A stretch of 64,000 bases of DNA from Parabacteroides goldsteinii DSM 19448 = WAL 12034 (GTDB lineage: Bacteria > Bacteroidota > Bacteroidia > Bacteroidales > Tannerellaceae), in contig NZ_KQ033912.1 of NCBI RefSeq assembly GCF_000969835.1, positions 310,001 to 374,000 on the forward strand, in the 5' to 3' direction. Below are positions 18,151 through 26,572 of the stretch, in pieces. Numbering within the stretch: the stretch's first letter is position 1; every line of letters starts with the position of its first letter. The notes beneath the pieces are model-generated. The model saw nothing but the letters and a program-made list of their open reading frames with translations. It made no database searches and was not told where the DNA came from. The position numbers and the translations under genes are program-made.

Positions 18151-18996
18151 ATGAAAGTAAAACTATCTATCTTAGCATTAGCATTGTGCGGTCTGTTTGC
18201 ATTTACAAGTTGTGATGATGATGACAACAACTATCTGCCCGACCAAACCGTCACTAAAGCATTCGATGAAAAATACCCGGGTGTCGGTAAAGTAGAATGG
18301 GAAACAAAAAGTGGTTATGAGGTAGCCGATTTCCATCTGAGCGGAAATAAAGCCGAAGCCTGGTTCGACAATAAAGGCAACTGGGTAATGACAAAAACGG
18401 AAATCAATTTCGGTCTGCTTCCCGAACCGGTACGCTTAAGCCTGAACGGCGGCGAATACAAAAACTGGAAACCCACTGACTTTGATAAGCTCGAACGCTC
18501 CAACGCCGCCACAGTCTATGTCATAGAAGTGGAACAAGGAGAACAGGAAGTCGACCTGTATTATACTGAAGATGGTGTTCTCTTAAAAGCAGTTCCCGAT
18601 GATGATAACGACAACAATTTCCAACCTGTTGTTATCCCGCAAGCAATCAGCGATGCCATCAACGAGATGTATCCGGGTGCCACTATGCTGGAATTCGATC
18701 AAGAAAAAAATGGTTTTGAAGTGGATATCCTCCATAATAATATCTACAAGGATGTTTATTTCAACACTGAAAACCAATGGATTTCTACAGAATGGGACAT
18801 TACAAAAGATCAGGTTCCGGCAATCGTCATGAATGCTTTACAGGCTTCCGAATACAAGAATTATACAATTGATGATATTGATCTTATTGAAAAACCGGAA
18901 GGTACTTTCTATGTATTCGACCTGGAACAAGGAGATAATGATGTTAAAGTAACATTCGATTCCGAAGGCAATATTAAGAGTACCCAAAAAGATTAA
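18151..18996 (+). CDS. PepSY-like (DUF2874) lipoprotein, double-length
   Basis: 281 residues. Signal and lipobox end at LFAFTSC, followed by a DDDDNN linker. Two tandem PepSY-like modules: one around VGKVEWETKSGYEVADFHLS and AWFDNKGNWVMT, the second around TMLEFDQEKNGFEVDILHNN and VYFNTENQWISTEWD, each ending in a YVIEVEQG- or YVFDLEQG-type strand. The second module is close in sequence to the next gene. Probably anchored to a membrane facing the periplasm. It lies 24 nt after the previous PepSY gene, so the two are co-transcribed. Confidence 0.85.
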   Translation: MKVKLSILALALCGLFAFTSCDDDDNNYLPDQTVTKAFDEKYPGVGKVEWETKSGYEVADFHLSGNKAEAWFDNKGNWVMTKTEINFGLLPEPVRLSLNGGEYKNWKPTDFDKLERSNAATVYVIEVEQGEQEVDLYYTEDGVLLKAVPDDDNDNNFQPVVIPQAISDAINEMYPGATMLEFDQEKNGFEVDILHNNIYKDVYFNTENQWISTEWDITKDQVPAIVMNALQASEYKNYTIDDIDLIEKPEGTFYVFDLEQGDNDVKVTFDSEGNIKSTQKD

Positions 18997-19050
18997 CTCT
19001 GTAAAAACGAACTTTGCATAGAGCGAATTTGTTTCTTACGAGAATAAACT

Positions 19051-19096
19051 ACACGAATACGATGGCTGGACCTCCATTGTATTCGTGTTTTCTTTT
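19051..19096 (+). terminator. Intrinsic terminator after the second PepSY gene
   Basis: 10-bp perfect stem ACACGAATAC/GTATTCGTGT, extended by a G/T step and ATGG/CCAT, followed by TTTCTTTT. Confidence 0.8.
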
Positions 19097-19119
19097 ATAA
19101 ACAATTAAAATTAAACGTC

Positions 19120-19569
19120 ATGAAAGAAAAACTATCTGTTTTAGCCATTCTCGTATGCTGCATTTCGCTGCTTGCCGGTTGTAATAACCATCAAAAGAAA
19201 GTAAACCAGACTGTCGAAGTCCCTCAGGTTTTCCGGAACTTTATCTCGACCAAATATCCGCAGGCAACCATCCTGAAACTCGATAAAGAAAAGAGCGGCA
19301 CGGAAATCGATATAAAAGATAAAGGCATCCATAAAGAAGTATCATTCAATGAAAAGAACGAATGGATCAGCACTCAATGGGATACCCGTCTTGAAGATGT
19401 CCCGGTCGTTGTGACGGACGAACTTGCCAGTTCCGCCTATAACCAATACAAAGTACTGGAAGTAGATGCAATCGAAAAACCAGCCGGTATGTTTTACGTA
19501 TTTGAACTGAAACAGGATAATAACGAGGTAAAACTTACATTCGATTCGGAAGGACAGCTCATTGAATAA
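19120..19569 (+). CDS. PepSY-like (DUF2874) lipoprotein
   Basis: 149 residues with lipobox SLLAGC at Cys21. One PepSY-like module: LDKEKSGTEIDIKDKGIHKE, FNEKNEWISTQWD, IEKPAGMFYVFELKQ, and TFDSEGQL at the end. It aligns by eye with the second module of the preceding protein (same EKNEWIST and EKPxGxFYVF blocks), so it is a recent paralog. A terminator separates the two, so this copy has its own transcript or depends on read-through. Confidence 0.83.
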   Translation: MKEKLSVLAILVCCISLLAGCNNHQKKVNQTVEVPQVFRNFISTKYPQATILKLDKEKSGTEIDIKDKGIHKEVSFNEKNEWISTQWDTRLEDVPVVVTDELASSAYNQYKVLEVDAIEKPAGMFYVFELKQDNNEVKLTFDSEGQLIE

Positions 19570-19592
19570 ATCATCACACAGTGAAACAAAAA

Positions 19593-19640
19593 ATCAACCA
19601 AGGTTTAGCTTTATCCAACCTTGGCTGATCTCTTTTTATT
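19593..19640. terminator. Bidirectional terminator between convergent genes
   Basis: Stem CCAAGGTT/AACCTTGG with flanking ATCA/TGAT pairing. An A-run lies on the left and TCTTTTTATT on the right, so it can serve both strands. Confidence 0.75.
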
Positions 19641-19644
19641 TGTC

Positions 19645-20277
19645 CTATTTAAAATGATATTTCTCCCAGGTATACACTTTTGGAGCTTCTTTTATAAAGG
19701 GAGTTACTATCTTACGGTCTTCCTGGCTCAGATACTGAGGAGTTGTGTATGTTGCCGTTAATATCAGATTTTCAGGACTCAAACTGTACTGTATCAAATC
19801 CATATCCAACCGGGAAGCTGCATCCAGAAAAGCCGTACTGTTTTTATCTGCATCTTCTTTAATAAACCAATCCGCCTCTACGGGAGTGAACAGGTCGGAA
19901 GCAGCCAAAGGTTCCCATTCCGTTGTAAAAAACTCAATCCGGCTGTCAGGAACCGGACCATTTACCGTTTTCACCAGACAGATCACATTCGTATTATTTA
20001 CCAATGGAAGTAATTTCATTTCTATAGTACTTCTGTCGGTAACCTGTAACAACAGATAATCGGAAGTAAGATTCTTCAATGTAGAAAAGCCATTCATCGT
20101 ATTCTTCAAACGGGCCTCTTTACCCGATTTGTACAGATCGACCAAGTCCTTACGCCAGGCATCTTCCAGTTGCGGAATATTCTTATCCGGCATTGAAACA
20201 AATAATGCATCTATTTCCTGGGCTTTCACACCCCATGCAAAAACACAAATCAATATAGAAAAAATAAGTCGTTTCAT
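19645..20277 (-). CDS. DUF3256 family secreted protein
   Basis: 210 residues with a signal peptide (LIFSILICVFAWGVKAQE). The mature start IDALFVSMPDKNIPQLEDAW, then RKDLVDLYKSGKEA, and the middle block VNGPVPDSRIEFFTTEWEPL match DUF3256, a Bacteroidetes family of exported proteins with no known function. It starts 10 nt after the EamA gene on the minus strand, so it is the last gene of a truA-EamA-DUF3256 unit. Confidence 0.8.
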   Translation of the reverse strand: MKRLIFSILICVFAWGVKAQEIDALFVSMPDKNIPQLEDAWRKDLVDLYKSGKEARLKNTMNGFSTLKNLTSDYLLLQVTDRSTIEMKLLPLVNNTNVICLVKTVNGPVPDSRIEFFTTEWEPLAASDLFTPVEADWFIKEDADKNSTAFLDAASRLDMDLIQYSLSPENLILTATYTTPQYLSQEDRKIVTPFIKEAPKVYTWEKYHFK

Positions 20278-20287
20278 ATTCTATTGT

Positions 20288-21184
20288 CTATTTCGTCCCC
20301 AAATATAGGAATATCATTCCTAACAACACAAGGAATAAGTCCACAGCCTTGCTCTTTAAGTTTTTTTCATGGAAGAAGATCGCTCCGGCTACAAAAGTAA
20401 CCAATACATTGCTACGGCGTACCATAGATACAATCGAGATCATTGAATCCGGGAAACTCAAGGCATAAAAGTAAATCCAGTCGGCAATGATCAGGAATAC
20501 GGAGATAAATACGATATTCCAGTGCCACACAAAAGGCGTACTCTTCTTACGCTGCGGATACCATAGCAACAACAGGATCGGCAACATGATCAGACACTGA
20601 TAGACATTGAACCAGACCTGCACCGTCATCACATCCATACTCCCCATCAGATGCTTATCGTACAAGCCGCTCATTGCACCGGTTATTATGGAAATAATCG
20701 TGAAGAATATCCATTTGTTATGGGTAAAGTTTATCCCTTCTTTCTTTCCCGAAGAGGAAAGCATATAAAATGAAGCGATGGAAAGCAAAACCCCGATCCA
20801 CTGATACAAATTCAGACGTTCCCCAAAAATAACCATCGCTCCGACCAAAGTAAGGACCGGTTGTGTAGCCTTGATCGGTCCCGTGATGGTAAGCGGCAGA
20901 TGCTTCAATGCAAAATAACCGGATATCCAGGAAGACAACACGATCACCGCTTTGATAAATACAGCCACATGCGCCTCAAAAGAGACACGGGGAACATAAA
21001 ACATAGTATCGTCCAGCACATTCGTACAGAACGATAAAAATATAAACGGAACGAAGATAAGGCTGCTTATCAACGTATTCAGAAACAATACCGGAATTAC
21101 GGCATTCCCGTTCAGGGAAATCTTTTTATTTACTTCATAACATCCCAACAGGAATGCTGAGGCAAATGCTAGCGCTAACCACAT
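20288..21184 (-). CDS. EamA/DMT family transporter
   Basis: 298 residues, ten predicted hydrophobic segments in two repeats, as in the drug/metabolite transporter superfamily. Seen: ALKHLPLTITGPIKATQPVL at the end of the first repeat, FGERLNLYQWIGVLLSIASF, and MISIVSMVRRSNVLVTFVAG, FFHEKNLKSKAVDLFLVLLG in the second. Inner-membrane carrier of unknown substrate. It begins 5 nt after the truA stop. Confidence 0.85.
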   Translation of the reverse strand: MWLALAFASAFLLGCYEVNKKISLNGNAVIPVLFLNTLISSLIFVPFIFLSFCTNVLDDTMFYVPRVSFEAHVAVFIKAVIVLSSWISGYFALKHLPLTITGPIKATQPVLTLVGAMVIFGERLNLYQWIGVLLSIASFYMLSSSGKKEGINFTHNKWIFFTIISIITGAMSGLYDKHLMGSMDVMTVQVWFNVYQCLIMLPILLLLWYPQRKKSTPFVWHWNIVFISVFLIIADWIYFYALSFPDSMISIVSMVRRSNVLVTFVAGAIFFHEKNLKSKAVDLFLVLLGMIFLYLGTK

Positions 21185-21189
21185 GATGA

Positions 21190-21942
21190 TTAAATATTAA
21201 AAATATTTTCAGGATATGTTACATCCACAAGAAAAAGTGCATGCCCCGGAACAGAAGTTCCGGCCTTGCATCTGTCTTTGGCCTCTATTACTTTACGAAA
21301 ACCCTCTATCGTCAACTTTCCGCGTCCCACCTCCAATAAGGTACCGACGATCGCCCTCACCATGTTACGCAGGAAACGGTCCGCCTGAACTGTAAATACC
21401 CAAACATCGCCTTCCTGTTCCCATCCCGCTTTATAAATACGGCAGTTATTCGTCTTTACATCCGTATGCAATTTGCTGAAACTGGTGAAGTCGATATAAT
21501 CAAACAAAACCTTACATGCCTCATTCATCGCTTCAAAGTCCAGCTGACCGCTCATTCTGTAAACCAGATCATAATTGAACGGATCTTTCCGGGTAGTTAT
21601 ATAATATTTATAGGTACGGGAAGTGGCGTCAAAACGGGCATGCGCTTCCGGCCTGACCGGTACGATCCGGTAAACGGCAATATCTTTCGGAAGTAAACGG
21701 TTCAGCTTCTCCGCCAGGAAAGACAGGTCGGCAACCGGTTCGCCCCAATCAAAATGAGCAACCATCAGCCGGGCATGGACACCTGCATCCGTACGTCCTG
21801 CACCGACAACCGGAACCGGCTGGCGCAGCAGTGTAGCCAAGGCCTCTTCCAGACATTGTTGTACAGTCATACCATTGGGTTGTACCTGCCAACCACTGAA
21901 ATTCTTACCGTTATAACCTAAATAAATAAAGTATCGATTCAC
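21190..21942 (-). CDS. truA: tRNA pseudouridine(38-40) synthase
   Basis: 250 residues if started at GTG 21942 ([20 protein letters not shown]). It isomerises uridines 38-40 in the tRNA anticodon arm. The catalytic Asp is in [11 protein letters not shown]; other TruA blocks are [25 protein letters not shown] and [19 protein letters not shown]. An ATG at 22008 would add 22 residues unlike TruA, and a full -7 promoter match at 21973-21980 on this strand places the RNA start after that ATG. GTG 21942 gives the usual family length. First gene of a unit with the EamA transporter. Confidence 0.9.
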   Translation of the reverse strand: MNRYFIYLGYNGKNFSGWQVQPNGMTVQQCLEEALATLLRQPVPVVGAGRTDAGVHARLMVAHFDWGEPVADLSFLAEKLNRLLPKDIAVYRIVPVRPEAHARFDATSRTYKYYITTRKDPFNYDLVYRMSGQLDFEAMNEACKVLFDYIDFTSFSKLHTDVKTNNCRIYKAGWEQEGDVWVFTVQADRFLRNMVRAIVGTLLEVGRGKLTIEGFRKVIEAKDRCKAGTSVPGHALFLVDVTYPENIFNI

Positions 21943-21972
21943 GTGCGGGATATTCTTCTTAATAATTCGCTG

Positions 21973-21980
21973 CAAAGGTA
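21973..21980 (-). promoter_or_regulatory. Candidate -7 element for truA
   Basis: TACCTTTG on the minus strand (CAAAGGTA on the plus strand) fits TAnnTTTG exactly and lies upstream of the GTG start at 21942. Confidence 0.5.
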
Positions 21981-22000
21981 ACAGAAATCTCGCCAGGAGA

Positions 22001-22031
22001 TTGCCCATGCACCCAAAAAAGTGTACTTTTG
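22001..22031 (+). promoter_or_regulatory. Promoter of the YidE/AspT-type transporter
   Basis: TTGC (22001-22004), 19-nt spacer, and full -7 match TACTTTTG (22024-22031). The RNA would start near 22038, which selects ATG 22065 over the ORF start at 22029. Confidence 0.6.
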
Positions 22032-22064
22032 CGCTCTCAAATCTTCACAATAAAATTATTTGAC

Positions 22065-23663
22065 ATGTTTGCAACACTGCTTCAGTCTTCCTATTTTGCT
22101 CTTTTCCTGATCGTTGCATTAGGATTCATCTTGGGCAGAATACAGATTAAGGGTCTTTCTCTTGACGTTTCAGCCGTCATTTTCATTGCACTTTTGTTCG
22201 GTCATTTCGGAGTGATCATACCTAAGGAACTGGGTAACTTCGGTTTAGTGTTATTCATCTTTACCATCGGTATACAGGCCGGTCCGGGATTTTTCGATTC
22301 TTTCCGGTCGAAAGGGAAAACACTGATTATCCTCACCTTGTTAATCGTTGGTTCCGCCTGCTTGACAGGTTTGATATTCAAATATGCTTTAGGAATCGAT
22401 ACACCAAGCATAGTCGGACTGATAGCCGGGGCACTGACCAGTACACCGGGTTTGGCGGTTGCAATCGACACGACCCAGTCTTCCTCCGCTTCCATCGCCT
22501 ATGGTATTGCTTATCCGTTCGGTGTGATCGGTGTGATCCTGTTTGTCAAGTTGTTACCCAAAATACTTCGTATAGACCTGAATGCAGAAGCACAGGCCCT
22601 GGAAGCAAAAAGAAAAGGTAAATATCCCCCATTGCATACAGCTGCTTTCCGTATTATTAACAGTAATATTTGTGGCAAGACACTGGCACAACTACAATTG
22701 CGTAGTATGACAGGAGCTGTCGTCTCCCGTATCAAGCATAACGAAAAAACATCTATTCCCACAGCACAAAGTGTTCTGGAAGAAGGAGATTTGATCAAAG
22801 CCGTCGGTAATGACAAATCACTGGAACAACTGGAAATATTGGTAGGCGAACGCATCAAAGGGGATCTCCCTTTCAACAGCACACAAGAACTTCAGTCTAT
22901 GCTTATTACTAATAAAAACGTAATAAATAAGACGTTAGGATATTTAAACCTGCAAGGAACATTCAACTGCACGGTAACCCGCGTCCGTCGAAGCGGTATC
23001 GACCTTCCTCCCGAACCGGATCTGACACTAAAATTTGGTGACAAACTGATGATCGCCGGAGAAAAAGAGGACTTAAAAGAACTTGGACAAATTCTCGGTA
23101 ACGATGAGAAAAAACTTTCAGATACCGACTTTTTCCCGATTGCCGCCGGTATCGTACTGGGCGTACTATTCGGGAAACTGAATCTGTCGTTCTCCGATTC
23201 ATTCTCGTTCTCTCCGGGACTGACCGGAGGTATCCTGATGGTGGCGCTTGTTTTAAGCGCAATCGGAAAAACGGGCCCGATCGTATGGTCCATGTCAGGT
23301 TCAGCCAACCAGTTACTGCGTCAGTTAGGGTTGTTGTTATTCCTGGCGGAAGTCGGGACATCAGCCGGCGTTAACCTGGTATCCACTTTTCAGGAAAGCG
23401 GATGGACGCTGTTCGGTGTCGGCATGGCAATCACGATGGTCCCGATGCTTATCGCTTTAGGATTCGGTTACTGGGTCTTTAAAATCAATATCCTTGACCT
23501 GATCGGAACCATCGCCGGAGGTATGACCAGCACACCCGGACTTGCCGCAGCCGACTCTATGACAGACAGTTCCGCACCGAGCATTGCATATGCGACTGTT
23601 TATCCGATTGCCATGGTTTTCCTGATCCTGTTTATCCAGCTGATCGCAAACCTGATTGTCTGA
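22065..23663 (+). CDS. Putative anion/amino-acid exchanger, AspT/YidE family with RCK_C domains
   Basis: 532 residues. Two homologous membrane halves (about 1-180 and 365-532) each contain the duplicated signature: GALTSTPGLAVAIDTTQSSS with SIAYGIAYPFGVIGVILF in the first, and GGMTSTPGLAAADSMTDSSA with SIAYATVYPIAMVFLILF in the second. Two TrkA-C (RCK_C) domains lie between them (VVSRIKHNEKTSIPTAQSVL and CTVTRVRRSGIDLPPEPDLT). AspT-family members exchange aspartate for alanine or other carboxylates; the RCK_C domains suggest gating by a small ligand. The actual substrate is unknown. Confidence 0.85.
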   Translation: MFATLLQSSYFALFLIVALGFILGRIQIKGLSLDVSAVIFIALLFGHFGVIIPKELGNFGLVLFIFTIGIQAGPGFFDSFRSKGKTLIILTLLIVGSACLTGLIFKYALGIDTPSIVGLIAGALTSTPGLAVAIDTTQSSSASIAYGIAYPFGVIGVILFVKLLPKILRIDLNAEAQALEAKRKGKYPPLHTAAFRIINSNICGKTLAQLQLRSMTGAVVSRIKHNEKTSIPTAQSVLEEGDLIKAVGNDKSLEQLEILVGERIKGDLPFNSTQELQSMLITNKNVINKTLGYLNLQGTFNCTVTRVRRSGIDLPPEPDLTLKFGDKLMIAGEKEDLKELGQILGNDEKKLSDTDFFPIAAGIVLGVLFGKLNLSFSDSFSFSPGLTGGILMVALVLSAIGKTGPIVWSMSGSANQLLRQLGLLLFLAEVGTSAGVNLVSTFQESGWTLFGVGMAITMVPMLIALGFGYWVFKINILDLIGTIAGGMTSTPGLAAADSMTDSSAPSIAYATVYPIAMVFLILFIQLIANLIV

Positions 23664-23678
23664 TAAAAAAGGCACAAT

Positions 23679-23728
23679 AAAAAAAATGCGCTTGTCAGCT
23701 TGATTTTTAGCTTATAAGCGCATTTTTC
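23679..23728 (+). terminator. Intrinsic terminator after the AspT-family gene
   Basis: Stem AATGCGCTT/AAGCGCATT with inner AGCT pairings, then TTTTT; A-run on the 5' side. Confidence 0.75.
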
Positions 23729-23742
23729 ACGTTTTTTTATTA

Positions 23743-23750
23743 TATATTTG
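23743..23750 (+). promoter_or_regulatory. Candidate -7 element for the helicase gene
   Basis: TATATTTG fits TAnnTTTG, 23 nt before the first ATG at 23774. Confidence 0.5.
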
Positions 23751-23773
23751 CAGATACCATAAACAATAGATCT

Positions 23774-25897
23774 ATGATGATGCAAATGAACCAACAATTT
23801 GACCTTGCCTTCAACTTCTTACAGAATACAGGTACTCACCTTTTTCTGACAGGTAAAGCCGGAACAGGAAAAACAACGTTTCTGAAAAAACTTAAAGAAG
23901 TTTCCCCCAAACGTATGATCGTTGTTGCTCCCACAGGTGTAGCCGCCATCAACGCAGGAGGTGTTACAATCCATTCATTCTTCCAGTTACCGTTTGGCCC
24001 TTATCTCCCCTCGGCAAGCAGGGAGGCAGACCAGGCAAAAAATTTCACGAATAAATTCAGCCGGGATAAGATTAATATCATCCGAAGCATGGATTTATTG
24101 GTGATAGATGAAGTCAGTATGGTACGAGCCGACCTGCTGGATGCGATCAGCGACGTACTTTGCCGCTATAAAGACCGGACAAAACCTTTCGGCGGCGTAC
24201 AACTATTACTGATCGGTGACTTGCAACAGCTGGCGCCTGTTGCCAAAGATGACGAATGGAACTTATTGAAAGAACATTATCCGTCCACCTTTTTCTTCGA
24301 CAGTAAAGCGCTTTCGGAAAGCAATTACTACTGCATCGAACTCACCAAGGTGTATCGCCAAAATGACAGTACATTCATCTCCCTGCTGAATAACATCAGG
24401 GAAAACAGATTCGATGAAGAAACATTAAACAGTCTTAACCAGCGATATATACCCGATTTCGCCCCAGACGACCAACAAGGGTATATCACACTTACAACAC
24501 ATAATTATCAGGCACAGCAACTCAACAACCGGAAGTTAGCCGAATTGCCCGGTAAGTCATACACCTTCAATGCCGAAATAAACAACGACTTCCCTGAATA
24601 CTCTTATCCAACCGATAATCAACTGGAACTGAAAAACGGAGCCCAGGTTATGTTCGTCAAAAATGACTCTTCCGGCGAACACCGGTACTACAACGGTAAA
24701 ATCGGTAAAATCGTTTTTATCAACCCGAACAAAATAACGGTTGTCGGAGAAGACGGCAATGAAATACAGGTAGAAAGAGAAACCTGGACGAATGTCAAAT
24801 ACACGATCAATCCGGACACCAAAGAAATAACAGAGACGGTTGCCGGAACTTTCAGCCAGTATCCGTTGAAAACAGCCTGGGCGATCACGATCCATAAAAG
24901 CCAGGGCCTGACTTTCGAACATGCCATCATCGATGCCTCGGCAGCCTTTTCACACGGTCAGGTCTATGTGGCACTCAGTCGCTGCAAAACCCTGGAGGGA
25001 TTGGTTTTAAGCAGTCCGATCACCCGCAACGCGATGATCAAGGATATGAGGATACAGGAATTTACCAGTTCCGTCACCGACAAACAACCAGGAAAAGAAC
25101 AGTTGGAACAGGCGCAACAGCAATATTACCTGGAACTGGTTATCGAACTTTTCAATTTCACCTCCATCCAGCAACGCCTGCAATATGCCGCTTATACGGT
25201 ATATGCTCATTTACAGAAATTATATCCGGAACTCAACACGCAATATGCCAACACCCGTGATGCCTTCCGTTCCGTAATAACAGAAGTAGGCGGACGCTTC
25301 CAACAGCAACTGACGCGCATGATCTCCGGAAACCCCGATTACCAACAGGACGAAACCATCCAGGAACGTGTGCGGAAAGGAGTAGCCTATTTCATCGAGC
25401 GTATCGACAGCCTGTGTACATCTCTCGAGGAAAATTCCGCTGTCGAAATAGATAACAAGGAAAGCCGGAAAGCGGTGAACAATGCGATCAGCAAATTTAC
25501 GGAAGAACTCCATTTAAAGCAGGAGACGCTGAAAGCATGCGTAGACGGCTTTTCTGTCGTCCGCTATCTATCCGCCAAAGCAAAAGCGTCCATCGAACCG
25601 CCCGCATCCGCTAAAAAACGTTCTGAACGTTCTTCGCAGCCGGCCAAAGTGACCGTTTCGAGCGACGTTCTCCATCCCGAACTCTATAACAGCATTAAGC
25701 GGTGGCGCTATGAGCTGGCAACAGAAAAAGGATTGCCTCCTTATACGATCCTTCAACAGAAAGCATTGCTGGGTATTGTCAATACACTACCTTCCAATTC
25801 ACGCGAATTGCTTGCAATCCCCGGAATAGGGAAAAAAGTAATCGAAAACTATGGTAGCGTACTGCTGGAACTTGTTGAAGAATATAAGAAGCAATAG
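23774..25897 (+). CDS. PIF1-like superfamily 1 helicase with C-terminal HRDC domain
   Basis: 707 residues. 5'-3' DNA helicase fold: Walker A GKAGTGKTTF (G27-T34), PTGVAAINAGGVTIHSFFQL (motif Ia), Walker B LLVIDEVSMVRADLLD, LLIGDLQQLAPV (motif III), LTKVYRQND (motif IV), and TAWAITIHKSQGLTFEHAII with VYVALSRCKTLEGLVL (motifs V-VI). After a linker, the C-terminal 75 residues (LYNSIKRWRYELATEKGLPP, PSNSRELLAIPGIGKKVIEN) form an HRDC-like nucleic-acid-binding domain. Probably acts on G-quadruplex or recombination intermediates. Alternative starts at 23777 or 23786 are possible. Confidence 0.93.
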   Translation: MMMQMNQQFDLAFNFLQNTGTHLFLTGKAGTGKTTFLKKLKEVSPKRMIVVAPTGVAAINAGGVTIHSFFQLPFGPYLPSASREADQAKNFTNKFSRDKINIIRSMDLLVIDEVSMVRADLLDAISDVLCRYKDRTKPFGGVQLLLIGDLQQLAPVAKDDEWNLLKEHYPSTFFFDSKALSESNYYCIELTKVYRQNDSTFISLLNNIRENRFDEETLNSLNQRYIPDFAPDDQQGYITLTTHNYQAQQLNNRKLAELPGKSYTFNAEINNDFPEYSYPTDNQLELKNGAQVMFVKNDSSGEHRYYNGKIGKIVFINPNKITVVGEDGNEIQVERETWTNVKYTINPDTKEITETVAGTFSQYPLKTAWAITIHKSQGLTFEHAIIDASAAFSHGQVYVALSRCKTLEGLVLSSPITRNAMIKDMRIQEFTSSVTDKQPGKEQLEQAQQQYYLELVIELFNFTSIQQRLQYAAYTVYAHLQKLYPELNTQYANTRDAFRSVITEVGGRFQQQLTRMISGNPDYQQDETIQERVRKGVAYFIERIDSLCTSLEENSAVEIDNKESRKAVNNAISKFTEELHLKQETLKACVDGFSVVRYLSAKAKASIEPPASAKKRSERSSQPAKVTVSSDVLHPELYNSIKRWRYELATEKGLPPYTILQQKALLGIVNTLPSNSRELLAIPGIGKKVIENYGSVLLELVEEYKKQ

Positions 25898-25933
25898 AAC
25901 AGAATCACTATTTTGCACCGACTATCATAATGG

Positions 25934-25984
25934 CTATTTTTTGAGCTTATTTTATCACTTTAGATACAAATAAGCTCAAAATAG
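25934..25984. terminator. Long hairpin after the helicase gene
   Basis: GAGCTTATTT (25943-25952) pairs perfectly with AAATAAGCTC (25968-25977), and the pairing continues into CTATTTT/AAAATAG outside, with a two-T bulge. A T-run lies 5' and an A-run 3', so it has no good T-tail on the plus strand. Its role as terminator is tentative. Confidence 0.5.
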
Positions 25985-26055
25985 AAACAGACACATCTCA
26001 CAGGAAAGAGCTTCCAGATAGATCGATATTACATTTTTTAACACAAAGTAAAGGT

Positions 26056-26070
26056 TTATCATTTTGATAA
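26056..26070. promoter_or_regulatory. Palindromic site TTATCATTTTGATAA, copy 1
   Basis: TTATCA-TTT-TGATAA, a perfect dyad with a three-base centre. The identical 15-mer recurs at 26455. Confidence 0.45.
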
Positions 26071-26093
26071 CTTCATCTAAAACAAATTTCTAT

Positions 26094-26127
26094 CTCGTTT
26101 AAAACGAGTTTTTTCTCGTTTTAAACG
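26094..26127 (+). terminator. CTCGTTT-AAACGAG hairpin followed by T6 and a second arm copy
   Basis: CTCGTTTAAAACGAG (26094-26108) is an odd palindrome, directly followed by TTTTTT (26109-26114) and then CTCGTTTTAAACG (26115-26127), another near palindrome. The first part has the form of an intrinsic terminator, and the two copies could pair in alternative ways. Confidence 0.5.
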
Positions 26128-26454
26128 GATCCCTGGTTTATTTAAGATGAGTTTTTTTGTTAATAAAGCACAAAAACACACTGAAAAACAGTTCAGAAAC
26201 AATACTTTTTTATGCTAAACAGCATATTTTACACTCTAAAAGACAACGTCACACGAACAAAATAAAATTATCAAAAACATCAGCATAACAGAAAACAAAA
26301 AGACAAATATTTACAACCGCGAGGTTTCAACATCTGTTTAACACAAAACCTCGACTTATAATAGCTATTTTCCCAACCTAACCCATCCAGGAATCGTCTA
26401 CACAAAGGCCAGGCTGACCCAGGATTCAAATAGAGCTTCCATTCCCCTGTTAAA

Positions 26455-26469
26455 TTATCATTTTGATAA
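26455..26469. promoter_or_regulatory. Palindromic site TTATCATTTTGATAA, copy 2
   Basis: Identical to the copy at 26056. It lies about 40 nt upstream of a near-consensus -7 element (GATATTTG, 26511-26518) and 103 nt before the membrane-protein ATG, a position suited to an operator. Confidence 0.5.
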
Positions 26470-26572
26470 TAATTTATTCACCATAACATCCGGTTTTGAA
26501 AAATAAATCGGATATTTGCATATCTTTTTCTAACTATCAAAAAGAAAGAGATCAGACAAATAGAGATTTGAT

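Larger units (their letters stand above)
25898..26572. other. 675-bp AT-rich gene-free region rich in palindromes
   Basis: No protein gene could be supported on either strand. It holds a long hairpin (25934-25984), two identical 15-nt palindromes (26056-26070, 26455-26469), a CTCGTTT/AAACGAG hairpin followed by six T and a second copy (26094-26127), and CGAGGTTT/AAACCTCG arms (26320-26353). It lies between the helicase and a membrane-protein gene, both on the plus strand. Possible contents are a long 5' leader, a small RNA, or a regulatory region. Confidence 0.6.
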
